Assembly (NCBI RefSeq): GCF_017876155.1
Contig: NZ_JAGINP010000033.1
Location: 25,656 to 89,655 of the forward strand
From: Azospirillum rugosum
Lineage (GTDB): Bacteria > Pseudomonadota > Alphaproteobacteria > Azospirillales > Azospirillaceae
Reading direction: 5' to 3'
Length of the DNA stretch: 64,000 nt
The position numbers were made by a program, and so were the translations under genes. Positions within the stretch are counted from its first letter, which is position 1; each line of letters opens with the position of its first letter. The notes below the pieces were generated by a model. That model made no database searches, was not told where the DNA came from, and saw only the letters and a list, made by a program, of their open reading frames with translations. Of the stretch, positions 7,188 to 15,952 are shown in pieces.

Positions 7188-8030
7188 TTACTTGATCGAG
7201 ATGTCGTAGCCGAAGTGCTGGGTGCTCAGCTTGGTGATCGTGCCGTCCTTGTTGGCATCGGCGATCGCCTTGTTGAACAGCTCCTTCAGGTCGGCGTCCG
7301 CCTTGCGCAGGCCGACGCCCACGCCCTTGCCCAGCACGCCGCGCGAGAAGGCCGGGGCGACCAGGGTCATGTCCTTGCCGCTGTCGGACTTGATGATGGC
7401 GTCCACCGCCGAACGGTCGCCGAAGATGGCGTCGACGCGGCCGGCGGCCAGGTCGATGCCCGCGTTGTCCAGCTTGTCGTAGGTGCGCACCGCCACCTTC
7501 GGCAGGTACTTCTCCATGAAGTTGGCCTGGATGGTGGAGGTCTGCACGCCGACCGTCTTGCCCTTCAGGGCGTCGCCCAGCTTGTCGATGGCGGCCTTGC
7601 CGGCCGGGTCGTCCTTGGACAGGTCCACGCGCTCCGCGCCATAGGCGACCTTGGTCAGCGGCGAGGACTTCATGGTGCCGAACATCGACGGCTCGCTGCC
7701 GTAGGGGCCGGCGAAGGTGATGACCTTCTCGCGCTCGTCGGTGACCGACATGGCGGCCATGATGGCGTCGTACTTGCCCTGCTGGAGCGCCGGGATCATG
7801 CCGTCCCAATCCTGGGCGACGATCTCGCACTCCGCCTTCATCGTCTTGCAGAGCGCCATGGCGAGGTCCGGCTCGAAGCCGACCAGCTTGCCCGACGGGT
7901 CCGTCGCGTTCCACGGGGCGTAGGCGCCCTCGGTGGCGATGCGGATCTTCTTCCAGTCCTTGGCTTCGGCCATGCCGCCGACGGACGCAACAACGGCGCC
8001 CAGCGCCAGCGCCGCAACGATCTTCTTCAC
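7188..8030 (-). CDS. Periplasmic amino-acid binding protein (SBP family 3)
   Basis: A 280-residue exported protein. The signal peptide is MKKIVAALALGAVVASVGGM with cleavage near AEA. The family 3 solute-binding fold shows in IRIATEGAYAPWNATDPSGK and GFEPDLAMALCKTM, with the ligand-contacting region YDAIMAAMSVTDERE. It resembles lysine/arginine/ornithine and histidine binding proteins. The exact substrate cannot be fixed from sequence. The start is a GTG with an excellent AGGAGG site at 6 nt, fitting high expression. It would deliver substrate to the permease pair encoded downstream. Confidence 0.88.
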   Translation of the reverse strand: MKKIVAALALGAVVASVGGMAEAKDWKKIRIATEGAYAPWNATDPSGKLVGFEPDLAMALCKTMKAECEIVAQDWDGMIPALQQGKYDAIMAAMSVTDEREKVITFAGPYGSEPSMFGTMKSSPLTKVAYGAERVDLSKDDPAGKAAIDKLGDALKGKTVGVQTSTIQANFMEKYLPKVAVRTYDKLDNAGIDLAAGRVDAIFGDRSAVDAIIKSDSGKDMTLVAPAFSRGVLGKGVGVGLRKADADLKELFNKAIADANKDGTITKLSTQHFGYDISIK

Positions 8031-8131
8031 GGAAAACCTCCTCTGTTCAGATGCCTTTTATGGACGGTTCTTCTGACCGGGCAGGCACTGAGCTTTACGG
8101 TTTCACAACGCCAGTCAAGTGGATTAAGCGC

Positions 8132-8938
8132 TCAGCCGCCGTTCGACAGGTGGCGCGAAAGGAACTGTCGCACGCGCTCCGATTCCGGATTGACCAGAAC
8201 CCGGTCGGGCGGCCCTTGTTCCTCGATTCGGCCCTGGTGGAGGAAGACGACCTCCGACGCGACCTCGCGGGCGAATCCCATCTCGTGCGTCACCAGGATC
8301 ATGGTGTTGCCCTCCTCCGCCAGCTGGCGGATGACCAGCAGCACCTCGCCCACCAGTTCGGGGTCGAGCGCGGAGGTCGGCTCGTCGAACAGCATGACCT
8401 TCGGCTGCATGGCCAGCGCGCGGGCGATGGCGGCGCGCTGCTGCTGCCCGCCGGACAGCTGGACCGGGTAGCTGTCCGCCTTGGCCAGGATGCCGACCTT
8501 GTCCAGCAGCTTGCGCGCGCGGTCCACCGCTTCCGCCTTCGGGACGCCCAGGACGTGCACCGGCGCCTCGATGACGTTCTCCAGGATCGTCATGTGGGTC
8601 CAGAGGTTGAAGTTCTGGAACACCATGCCGAGCCGGGTGCGCAGGCGGTCGACCTGCCGGGCGTCGGCCGGGATGGTGCGCCCGCCGCGGCCCTTCTTCA
8701 GCCCGATGGCCTCGCCGCCGATGACGATGCGCCCTTCGTCCGGCACCTCCAGCATGTTGATGCAGCGCAGCAGCGTGCTCTTGCCGGAGCCGGAGGAGCC
8801 GATCAGCGTGATGACGTCGCCCTCGCGCGCCGTCAGGGACACGCCCTTCAGGACCTCCAGCGGACCGAAGCGCTTGTGGAGATTGTCGACGATGACGGCT
8901 TCGGGGGCGTTGGGATTGGTGGGCGGATGTCGGTGCAT
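8132..8938 (-). CDS. Polar amino-acid ABC transporter ATPase (HisP type)
   Basis: A 268-residue cytoplasmic ATPase. It has Walker A GSSGSGKST, the signature LSGGQQQRAAIARAL and Walker B VMLFDEPTSALD, followed by the switch His in ILVTHEMGFA. Length and order match HisP/GlnQ enzymes. It is the first gene of the operon, about 100 nt before the binding-protein gene. The ATG has only a weak ribosome binding site. A start in the next in-frame Met would remove the recognised fold, so this start is kept. Confidence 0.9.
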   Translation of the reverse strand: MHRHPPTNPNAPEAVIVDNLHKRFGPLEVLKGVSLTAREGDVITLIGSSGSGKSTLLRCINMLEVPDEGRIVIGGEAIGLKKGRGGRTIPADARQVDRLRTRLGMVFQNFNLWTHMTILENVIEAPVHVLGVPKAEAVDRARKLLDKVGILAKADSYPVQLSGGQQQRAAIARALAMQPKVMLFDEPTSALDPELVGEVLLVIRQLAEEGNTMILVTHEMGFAREVASEVVFLHQGRIEEQGPPDRVLVNPESERVRQFLSRHLSNGG

Positions 8939-9054
8939 TCGGGCCTGTTGGCGGGGAGAGAGGTACGACCAATCATGGACTTCGCCGATAAGCTAGACCG
9001 CCGGCCAATCCCCCGCAACGCGGATTTTGCAGTGCCCGTCCGGTAAATGGCAAC

Positions 9055-10746
9055 CTACCAGAGCATGAGCACCAGAAGTTGCGGCGCCAGGATGCGCAGG
9101 CACATCGCCAGCGGGTAGACGGTGGCGTAGGCCAGCGCCGGCGCCTCCGACGTCACCAGCGCGTTGGCGTAGGCGAGGCCCGGCGGGTTGGTCTGCGCCC
9201 CGGCCAGCACGCCGCAGATGGTCAGGAAATTCAGCCCCATCACCCCGCGCGCCACCAGCCCGGTCAGCAGCAGCGGCACCAGCGTGACCAGCACGCCCCA
9301 GGCCATCCAGGGCAGGCCGGCGCCGCTCGCCATCGTCTCCACGAAGCGGTCGCCGGACGCGATGCCCAGCACCGCCAGGAACAGGACGATCCCCAGTTCC
9401 CGCAGGGCCAGGTTGGCGGCCGGCGGCATGAACCAGACGAGCGGCCCGACATGGCCGAGCCGCGCCAGCAGGATCGCCGCGATCAGCGGCCCGCCGGCCA
9501 TGCCGAGCCGCAGCGGCGCCGGCATCCCCGGCAGGAACAGCGGGATGGAGCCGAGTGCGGCGCCCAGCGCGATGCCGACGAAGACCGGGATCATCTCCGC
9601 CGTCTGCAGCCGCCGTTCCGAATTGCCGATGATGCGGGCGACGGCGCGCAGGTCGTCCGGCTTGCCGATCACCGTCAGAATGTCGCCGAACTGAAGCTTC
9701 AGCGCGGCGTCCGGCACCAGCTCGATCCCGGCGCGGGTGACGCGGCTGACCACCACGTCGCAGACCCCCTTCAGGTTCAGCGCGGCGATGGACTTGCCCA
9801 GCACCGCGTTGGCGGTGACCACGATGCGCTCCCACCGCAGGTCGCTGCCTTGGGTGGTCAGCCGCACGTCGGCCGGCACGCCCAGCAGCATGCGCGCCTG
9901 CTCCAGCTTCAGCCGCGGGCCGACCACGTGCAGCACGTCGCCGCAGGCCAGCCGGGTGTCGCCGGTCGGCACGCGCAGCTGCCCGTCGCGCAGCAGGCGG
10001 GACACGCAGACGCCCAGGCTGTCCAGGACGGTCAGCTCGGCCAGCCGCACGCCGTGCACCGACAGGTTCCGCACGGCGATGTCCATGGTTTCCAGCGCCG
10101 CGACCTCCGCCCGGCGCGCCGCCTCGAAGCCGCGCGCCTCGGCCTGCGGGTCGATGCCGAAGACGGCGCGCACGGCGGCCATGGCCAGCAGGTTGCCGGC
10201 GATGCCGAAGGGATAGGTCACGGCGAAGGCCAGCCCGGGCAGCGCCATCGCCGCGGATTCCGCCCCCACCTCCTTCAGCACCTGCTGGGAGGCGGCCAGC
10301 GCCGGGGCGTTGGTCACCCCGCCCGCGAAGACACCGAGGCCGGAGCCCAGCGGCAGCAGACCGGTCGTCACCAGCAGGGCGGTGATCAGGATGCTCGACC
10401 CGACCATCAGCAAGGCGAGCCCGTTCAGCGCCAGCCCGGACTTCTTCAGCGCCGCGAAGAAGCCGGGGCCGACCTGGATGCCGATGGTGTAGACGAACAG
10501 GATCAGGCCGAAGTCGCGGATGAAGTCCAGCATCTCCGCGTCGAAGGTCACGCCCGCCTGTTTGGCGAGGTGCCCGCCGGCGATGCCCGCGAACAGCACG
10601 CCCCCGATGCCCAGGCCCACGCCGCGCAGCTTGATATGCCCCAGCGCCAGCCCCGCGGCGGAGGTGACGCCCAGCATGAAGACGACGCGGGCAATGGGCG
10701 GCATGCCCTGGAAGATGGCGGCGAACAACTCGGCGAGCGCGTGCAT
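9055..10746 (-). CDS. AspT/YidE/YbjL-family antiporter, copy 1
   Basis: A 563-residue membrane protein with the layout of the aspartate:alanine exchanger family: about five N-terminal helices (GVGLGIGGVLFAGIAGG and LILFVYTIGIQVGPGFFAAL), two cytoplasmic TrkA_C/RCK_C-like domains around residues 200-370 (HVVGPRLKLEQ, LTVIGKPDDL), and a second set of helices to the C-terminus. Family members exchange dicarboxylic amino acids such as Asp and Ala. The substrate here is inferred only. It is the second of a tandem pair, 42 nt after the other copy, and probably co-transcribed. Confidence 0.82.
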   Translation of the reverse strand: MHALAELFAAIFQGMPPIARVVFMLGVTSAAGLALGHIKLRGVGLGIGGVLFAGIAGGHLAKQAGVTFDAEMLDFIRDFGLILFVYTIGIQVGPGFFAALKKSGLALNGLALLMVGSSILITALLVTTGLLPLGSGLGVFAGGVTNAPALAASQQVLKEVGAESAAMALPGLAFAVTYPFGIAGNLLAMAAVRAVFGIDPQAEARGFEAARRAEVAALETMDIAVRNLSVHGVRLAELTVLDSLGVCVSRLLRDGQLRVPTGDTRLACGDVLHVVGPRLKLEQARMLLGVPADVRLTTQGSDLRWERIVVTANAVLGKSIAALNLKGVCDVVVSRVTRAGIELVPDAALKLQFGDILTVIGKPDDLRAVARIIGNSERRLQTAEMIPVFVGIALGAALGSIPLFLPGMPAPLRLGMAGGPLIAAILLARLGHVGPLVWFMPPAANLALRELGIVLFLAVLGIASGDRFVETMASGAGLPWMAWGVLVTLVPLLLTGLVARGVMGLNFLTICGVLAGAQTNPPGLAYANALVTSEAPALAYATVYPLAMCLRILAPQLLVLMLW

Positions 10747-10788
10747 GGCCCGTTTCCTCGCGGTGGAGGGAAAGGACCGCCCCCGCCC

Positions 10789-12477
10789 CTACCAGAGGAA
10801 GAGGACGATCAACTGGGGGGCCAGGATACGCAGGAACATTACCACCGGGTAAACCGTGGCGTAGGCAAGAGCCGGCGCCTCCGACGCGCTCATGGCGTTG
10901 GCGAAGGCCAGGGCCGGCGGATCGGTCATGCTGCCGGCCAGAAGCCCGCAGATCGTCAGGTAATTCTGCCGTTTCACCGCGCGGGCGACGATGCCGACGA
11001 CCAGCAGTGGAATCAGTGTGACCAGCGCGCCGCAGCCGATCCACAGCAGCCCGTCGCCCTCCACCAGCGTCTCCACGAAGCGGTCGCCGGACAGCAGGCC
11101 GACCACCGCCAGGAACAGCACGATGCCGATCTCGCGCAACGCCAGGTTGGCGGCCGGCGGCATGAACCAGACCAGAGGCCCGATGTGCCCGATGCGCGCC
11201 AGCAGGATCGCCGCCACCAGCGGCCCGCCGGCCAGCCCCAGCTTCATCGGCGTCGGCATGCCCGGCAGGTAGAGCGGAATGGAGCCCAGGATCACCCCCA
11301 GCATGATGCCGAGGAAGACCGGCACGAACTCCACCTGCTGTAGCCGCCGCGCCGAGTTGCCCATCAGCGCCGCCACCCGGTGCAGGTCGGACGGCTTGCC
11401 GATGGCGGTCAGGATGTCGCCGAACTGGAGGTGCAGCGCCGGGGTCGGCACCAGTTCCACGCCCGCACGGTTCACCCGGCTGACCACCACGTCGTAGGCG
11501 TCGGCGAGGCTCAGCTGCCCGATGGTCTTGCCCAGCACATGCTCGTTGGTGACGACCAGCCGTTCCCACCGCATGTCGGTGCCCTTGGTGGTCAGCGTCA
11601 CCTCCGCCTCTTGGCCCAGGTAGGTCTTCATCCGCTCCAGCTTTTCCCGCGGGCCGACCAGATGCACCACGTCGCCGGGGTGCAGGCAGGTGTCCGGGTG
11701 CGGCACCTGGAGGTGCCCTTCCCGCAGCAGCCGCGACACCATCACGCCCAGATCGCCGAACAGCTGGATGTCGCGCAGCGGCGTGCCGAAGGCCGCCGGG
11801 TTGCGCACGGCGACGTCCAGCGTCTCCAGCGTCTCCACCTGGGCGCGGCGCGTGCGCTCGAACGCCTCGGCCTCCGCCAATGTGTCGATTCGGAACAGGA
11901 CGCGGACCACCCCCATGGCGATCAGGATGCCGACGATGCCGAAGGGATAGGCCACGGCATAGCCGAGGCTGGGCGTGTTGATCTCGGCGGCGCTCGCCCC
12001 GACCTCCCGCAGGATGCCTTGGGCGGCGCCCAGCGACGGCGTGTTGGTCACCGCACCGGAGAAGATGCCCAGCACCGCCGGCAGCGGCACCCCGCCGACG
12101 AGGTGGATCGCCACCGCCACCAGCACGCCCAGCCCGACCAGCGACGCGGCCAGCGCGTTCAGCGTCAGGCCGGACTTCTTCAGCGCCGCGAAGAAGCCGG
12201 GGCCGACCTGGATGCCGATGGTGTAGACGAACAGGATCAGCCCGAACTCCCGCAGGAAATGCAGGACGTGCAGGTCGAAGGTGAGACCCAGCGCCTTGGC
12301 GACGTGCCCGCCGGCGATGCCCGCGAACAGCACCCCGCCGATGCCCAACCCCACCCCGTGCAGCTTGACCTGCCCCAGCGCCAGCCCCGCCGCCGCAACG
12401 GCGCTGAGGGCCAGCATGATGCGGGCGATGTCGGGCAATCCATTGAACAGGTCGAGCAGGACGGTCATGCGGGGCAT
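10789..12477 (-). CDS. AspT/YidE/YbjL-family antiporter, copy 2
   Basis: A 562-residue paralogue of the gene immediately downstream, colinear along its full length (GVGLGIGGVLFAGIAGGHVA and LILFVYTIGIQVGPGFFAAL are shared almost exactly). It has the same helix-TrkA_C-TrkA_C-helix layout. It is first in the pair and transcribed away from the ccm region. An ATG three codons inside (12468) is an equally plausible start, as no clear ribosome site decides. A heteromeric or substrate-split pair is possible. The family is known but the biological substrate is not shown. Confidence 0.82.
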   Translation of the reverse strand: MPRMTVLLDLFNGLPDIARIMLALSAVAAAGLALGQVKLHGVGLGIGGVLFAGIAGGHVAKALGLTFDLHVLHFLREFGLILFVYTIGIQVGPGFFAALKKSGLTLNALAASLVGLGVLVAVAIHLVGGVPLPAVLGIFSGAVTNTPSLGAAQGILREVGASAAEINTPSLGYAVAYPFGIVGILIAMGVVRVLFRIDTLAEAEAFERTRRAQVETLETLDVAVRNPAAFGTPLRDIQLFGDLGVMVSRLLREGHLQVPHPDTCLHPGDVVHLVGPREKLERMKTYLGQEAEVTLTTKGTDMRWERLVVTNEHVLGKTIGQLSLADAYDVVVSRVNRAGVELVPTPALHLQFGDILTAIGKPSDLHRVAALMGNSARRLQQVEFVPVFLGIMLGVILGSIPLYLPGMPTPMKLGLAGGPLVAAILLARIGHIGPLVWFMPPAANLALREIGIVLFLAVVGLLSGDRFVETLVEGDGLLWIGCGALVTLIPLLVVGIVARAVKRQNYLTICGLLAGSMTDPPALAFANAMSASEAPALAYATVYPVVMFLRILAPQLIVLFLW

Positions 12478-12689
12478 CCGGGGCGGTCACGGGTCGCGCG
12501 GTGCGCGTGGTAATGGATGCCTGGACAATTCCGCGTTGGCAATGAGGGCTTTTCCGGAGGACGCTACCCCATCCGTCACCCCATCAAAATTTCGCCACTT
12601 TCTCGGCATAGACAGAGGACAGCCGTCAGGCACGATGTGACCCGGAAGGGACGTGACCCCCGTCCCGATCCTCTGCGACACACACATTG

Positions 12690-12799
12690 CTACTGACACA
12701 GCGCGACTGATAGGGCGACCGCCACGCGGCGCCCCCAGCCAGGCCCCGGCTGGATCCGCGGCCATCGCAAGAACCCCCTTGCGATGGCCGTTTCTTTTT
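12690..12799 (+). ncRNA. Candidate structured small RNA or ccmA leader
   Basis: Three consecutive hairpins: 12713-12734 (GGGCG/CCGC against GCGG/CGCCC with one bulged A), 12735-12753 (CCAGCC..GGCTGG), and a 12-bp terminator stem at 12760-12789 followed by TTTCTTTTT. No open reading frame fits. The 5' end is a guess and no clear promoter is seen. It could be a free small RNA, or a leader whose terminator attenuates ccmA, whose ATG is 65 nt further on. Confidence 0.4.
12760..12799 (+). terminator. Strong Rho-independent terminator upstream of ccmA
   Basis: A perfect 12-bp stem (GGCCATCGCAAG against CTTGCGATGGCC, 6-nt loop) followed by GTTTCTTTTT on the plus strand. No plus-strand protein gene ends nearby, which is why a small RNA or attenuator is suggested. 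Confidence 0.85.
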
Positions 12800-12863
12800 G
12801 GCCTCTCCGTTCCCTGTGCTATAGCTCCCCGGCCCCGTCCACCGCACGAGCCCGCCCGTCCCC

Positions 12864-13547
12864 ATGCCCGTTTTCGCCGGTACCGAGTTGACCTGCCTCC
12901 GCGGCGACCGGCTGGTCTTCACCGGGCTGGATTTCCGGATCGAGCCGGGGGAGGCGCTGGTCCTGCTCGGCCCCAACGGCAGCGGCAAGTCGAGTCTGCT
13001 GCGGGTGATGGCCGGGCTGCTGAAGCCGCTGCGCGGCCAGTTGTCCTGGGACGGAGTCGCGGTGACCGAGGATCCCGATGGCCACCGTTCCCGTATCCAT
13101 TACGTCGGCCATCTCGACGCGGTGAAGCCGGTGCTGAGCGCGGTGGAGAACCTGGCCTTCTGGGCGACGCTCGGCGGGGCCGCCGACCCGCGCGCCAACG
13201 CGCACGCCGCGCTGGACCGGCTGGGGGTGCCGCACATCGCCAACGTCCCGGGCCGCTACCTGTCGGCCGGGCAGAAGCGCCGCCTGAACCTCGCCCGCGT
13301 GATCGCCGCCCCCGCCGCCCTGTGGCTGCTGGACGAGCCCACCGTGGCGCTCGACCGCGCGGCCATCGCGCTGTTCGAGGAGATCATCGCGGAGCACCGC
13401 GCCGGCGGCGGCATGGTCGCCGTGTCCACCCACGTGGACATCGCCATGCCCGGCGCCCGCGACCTGCACCTGGACGACTTCACCCCCGTCCCCCATGACG
13501 AGGACGAGACTGAGCACGAGGATGTGGAAGGGGAGGACGCGGCATGA
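12864..13547 (+). CDS. ccmA: Heme exporter ATP-binding protein CcmA
   Basis: A 227-residue ATPase of the CcmABCD complex that loads heme onto CcmE for cytochrome c maturation. It has Walker A GPNGSGKSS, signature LSAGQKRRLNLAR and Walker B LWLLDEP, followed by STHVDIA in the switch region. The C-terminal tail is unusually acidic (EDETEHEDVEGED). It acts on the cytoplasmic face with CcmB. Its stop overlaps the ccmB start by 4 nt. It opens the ccm cluster, which in this window continues to ccmI. Confidence 0.92.
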   Translation: MPVFAGTELTCLRGDRLVFTGLDFRIEPGEALVLLGPNGSGKSSLLRVMAGLLKPLRGQLSWDGVAVTEDPDGHRSRIHYVGHLDAVKPVLSAVENLAFWATLGGAADPRANAHAALDRLGVPHIANVPGRYLSAGQKRRLNLARVIAAPAALWLLDEPTVALDRAAIALFEEIIAEHRAGGGMVAVSTHVDIAMPGARDLHLDDFTPVPHDEDETEHEDVEGEDAA

Positions 13548-14209
13548 CCCGCTTCCTGCGCCTGGTCGGGCGCGACCTGCATCTGGCGCTGCGCCAAGGC
13601 TCCGACGCCTCCATCGCGGTGATGTTCTTCGTGCTGTGCGTCGTGCTGTTCCCCTTCGGCGTGGGGCCGGAGCCGAACATCCTCGCCCGCATCGCCGCCG
13701 GCGTCATCTGGGTCGCAGCATTGCTCGCCTCGCTGCTGTCGCTGGAGCGGCTGTTCCAGAACGACTACGAGGACGGCTCGCTGGAGCTTCTGTCGCTCTC
13801 CACCCTGCCGATGGAGGCGGTGGTGCTGGCCAAGACGCTGGCCCACTGGCTGGTGACGGGCGTGCCGCTGATCGTCGCCGCGCCCTTGCTGGCCGTGCTG
13901 CTGAACATGAACGCGGAAGGGTTCGGCATCCTGGTGCTGACGCTTCTGGTCGGCACCCCGATCCTCAGCCTGATCGGCAGCATCGGCGCCGCCCTGACCC
14001 TGGGCGCCCGGCGCGGCGGCGTGCTGCTGTCTCTGCTGATCCTGCCGCTCTACATCCCGGTGCTGATTTTCGGCGCCGGCGCCATCGACGCCGCGCTCAA
14101 CGGCCTGACCCCGCGCCCGCACCTGCTCCTCCTCGGCAGCCTGTTGGCCGGCGCCCTGCCGCTCGCCCCCTGGGCGAGTGCCGCGGCGCTGCGGCAGGCG
14201 GTGGAGTAG
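13544..14209 (+). CDS. ccmB: Heme exporter membrane protein CcmB
   Basis: A 221-residue integral membrane protein with about six helices and the family pattern FLRLVGRDLHLALRQGSDA at the N-terminus and LERLFQNDYEDGSLELL in the first loop. It pairs with CcmA in the ABC part of System I and helps release holo-CcmE. It overlaps ccmA by ATGA. In most genomes ccmC follows directly. Here about 1 kb with a toxin-antitoxin pair intervenes. Confidence 0.92.
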   Translation: MTRFLRLVGRDLHLALRQGSDASIAVMFFVLCVVLFPFGVGPEPNILARIAAGVIWVAALLASLLSLERLFQNDYEDGSLELLSLSTLPMEAVVLAKTLAHWLVTGVPLIVAAPLLAVLLNMNAEGFGILVLTLLVGTPILSLIGSIGAALTLGARRGGVLLSLLILPLYIPVLIFGAGAIDAALNGLTPRPHLLLLGSLLAGALPLAPWASAAALRQAVE

Positions 14210-14212
14210 GGG

Positions 14213-14647
14213 TCAGGCGAGCGAGTCGAGGGCGATTAGATGTTCCGCCATGCCACCGTGCTTCTGCGCCAGCGCCGCGAAGCGTCGATCGGCAGTGACA
14301 ACCGGCACCCGGCGCCGCAACGCGAGTGCGAGGTAAAGGCAGTCATACACGGGATGCTTCAAGTCGCTCGATAAGCGGCATGCGTCGTCGACCAAATCAG
14401 CGTCACTTGTCCATAAAAACGGCGCTTTTTGAACAATCGCGAGGGCGTCAACGCTCCTCCCTGCGCCAAGACCGCCCAGTCGTTCATGCTTCCAGAAGAT
14501 GTTCGCACACTCGACGAGCAGGAACTCAGGAGCAAGCAACGTCCGGCCAATTCCAACGATCTTGGCCCTTTCGCTGTCACTCTCCTCAAGGATCCATTTT
14601 GCTACAACGCTGGCATCGGCAACGATCGAGGACGGTAAGCGGTTCAC
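14213..14647 (-). CDS. vapC: VapC-type PIN-domain toxin
   Basis: A 144-residue PIN-domain ribonuclease. Acidic residues typical of the active site appear in SIVADASVVAKW (first Asp), LLVECANIFWKHE (Glu), YDCLYLALA (third Asp) and VVTADRRF (fourth Asp). VapC toxins cut tRNA or rRNA. The gene overlaps its antitoxin gene by 4 nt (ATGA) and ends 3 bases from the ccmB stop, convergent with it. Its GC and codon choice are plainly lower than in the ccm genes around it, which points to insertion. Confidence 0.88.
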   Translation of the reverse strand: MNRLPSSIVADASVVAKWILEESDSERAKIVGIGRTLLAPEFLLVECANIFWKHERLGGLGAGRSVDALAIVQKAPFLWTSDADLVDDACRLSSDLKHPVYDCLYLALALRRRVPVVTADRRFAALAQKHGGMAEHLIALDSLA

Positions 14648-14979
14648 GGCTCACCGACCAGTCTGGACCGTTCCTCCCGCATTTCACTGGCGATTTCACC
14701 GCTGTCAGCGCACACCCGATTGCCAAAACTGGCCCGGAATCGATCGGCTTGCTCCCAGAATTCTCGATACCGCTGCTGCATAGCCGGATCCATGGCCGGT
14801 TCCATGGATTGCTGGGATGCGTCCTGCTCGATCGCACCCGACACATATCCTTCCCGCTCAAGCGCTTGCTCCAGCAACAACCGCCCCTCCTCCTCCGGCG
14901 TCCGTCCGGTCGCACTGGCGAGTTCATGGAGCAGGTGCATGTGCTTGTCGCCGATGTTCCGGAGCGTGATGTCGCCCAC
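14644..14979 (-). CDS. vapB: VapB/FitA-like antitoxin
   Basis: A 111-residue antitoxin. The N-terminus (GDITLRNIGDKHMHLLHEL and ATGRTPEEEGRLLLEQAL) matches FitA/Arc-like ribbon-helix-helix antitoxins that partner PIN toxins. The long acidic and Gln-rich C-terminus would cover the toxin. I chose the GTG at 14979, which has AGGGAGG 5 nt upstream. An ATG 11 codons earlier lacks a site. It is expected to autorepress. It starts about 230 nt upstream of ccmC, divergently. Confidence 0.8.
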   Translation of the reverse strand: MGDITLRNIGDKHMHLLHELASATGRTPEEEGRLLLEQALEREGYVSGAIEQDASQQSMEPAMDPAMQQRYREFWEQADRFRASFGNRVCADSGEIASEMREERSRLVGEP

Positions 14980-15208
14980 AACCGCCTCCCTGGCTTGTCC
15001 ACCAAGCACCATCGTACCATAGAAATGTCGCCTTCAAGCGTCATACGGTCTCCGCGAGGCGCCCGAAGGCCGTCCGGGCATGATGGCCCACCACGAAATC
15101 GCCCTGCGGCGGGGGCTTGCGGGATGACCAAGATCAAGGCGAATCCCCTCGCGCTGGGGCATCAGTGCGCTTATATCGTCCGCAGCACGACCAGAGGTCA
15201 TGGGACCT

Positions 15209-15928
15209 ATGCACCGTTTCGCCAACCCTGCCCGCTTCCAGCGCCTGTCGGCGGCGATCCTGCCGTGGAGCGCCGGGGCGACCGTGATCCTGCTGATCGT
15301 GGGGCTGTACGTCTCGCTGTTCGGCTCGCCGCCGGACTACCAGCAGGGCGACACGGTGCGGATCATGTACATCCATGTGCCGGCCGCCTGGATGAGCCTG
15401 TTCGTCTACGTCAACATGGCCATCGCCGCCGCCTGCGGGCTGGTGTGGAAGCACCCGCTGGCCGACCTGTTCGCCAAGGCCGCCGCCCCGGTGGGCGCCG
15501 GCTTCACCCTCATCTGCCTGGTCACCGGCTCGCTGTGGGGCGCGCCGATGTGGGGGACCTGGTGGGTGTGGGACGCGCGGCTGACCAGCGTGCTGATCCT
15601 GTTCTTCCTCTATCTGGGCTACATGGCGCTGGTGAACGCCTTCGACGACCCGCAGCGCGGCATGCGCGCGGGCAACGTGCTGCTGCTGGTCGGCGTGGTG
15701 AACGTGCCGATCATCAAGTTCTCGGTCGAATGGTGGAACACGCTGCACCAGCCGGCCAGCGTCATCCGCATGGGCGGGCCGACCATCGATCCCACGATGC
15801 TGGTCCCGCTGGCGGTCATGGCGCTGGGCTTCACCACCTATTTCATCACGGTCGTGCTGCTGCGCCTGCGGGCCGAGATCGTGCAGCGCAAGATCCAGAC
15901 CCTGCGCCTGACCGAGGCTCAAGGTTAG
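15209..15928 (+). CDS. ccmC: Heme transporter CcmC
   Basis: A 239-residue protein with six membrane helices and the periplasmic tryptophan-rich motif WGTWWVWDARLTS (WWD domain) that holds heme with flanking histidines. CcmC passes heme to CcmE. The ATG at 15209 (MHRFANPARFQRL) fits the family N-terminus and lies 11 nt after AGAGG. An ATG at 15200 is closer than a ribosome normally allows. It starts the second ccm block, so it must have its own promoter after the VapBC insert or be read through it. Confidence 0.92.
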   Translation: MHRFANPARFQRLSAAILPWSAGATVILLIVGLYVSLFGSPPDYQQGDTVRIMYIHVPAAWMSLFVYVNMAIAAACGLVWKHPLADLFAKAAAPVGAGFTLICLVTGSLWGAPMWGTWWVWDARLTSVLILFFLYLGYMALVNAFDDPQRGMRAGNVLLLVGVVNVPIIKFSVEWWNTLHQPASVIRMGGPTIDPTMLVPLAVMALGFTTYFITVVLLRLRAEIVQRKIQTLRLTEAQG

Positions 15929-15952
15929 GGGCACAGGGCTGAGGAGCGGATG

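Larger units (their letters stand above)
12478..12863. other. Divergent gap upstream of ccmA
   Basis: About 385 bases between the antiporter pair and ccmA. The left part (12478-12680) shows no gene. The right part holds a run of three hairpins ending in a strong terminator, annotated separately as a candidate small RNA. Confidence 0.4.

Noticed and set aside
8993..12490. A 1165-codon minus-strand frame and long plus-strand frames over the antiporter genes
   Set aside because: The composition is Arg/Gly/Ala-rich, as expected for shadow frames in high-GC DNA. The true genes in another frame have clear membrane and TrkA_C patterns.
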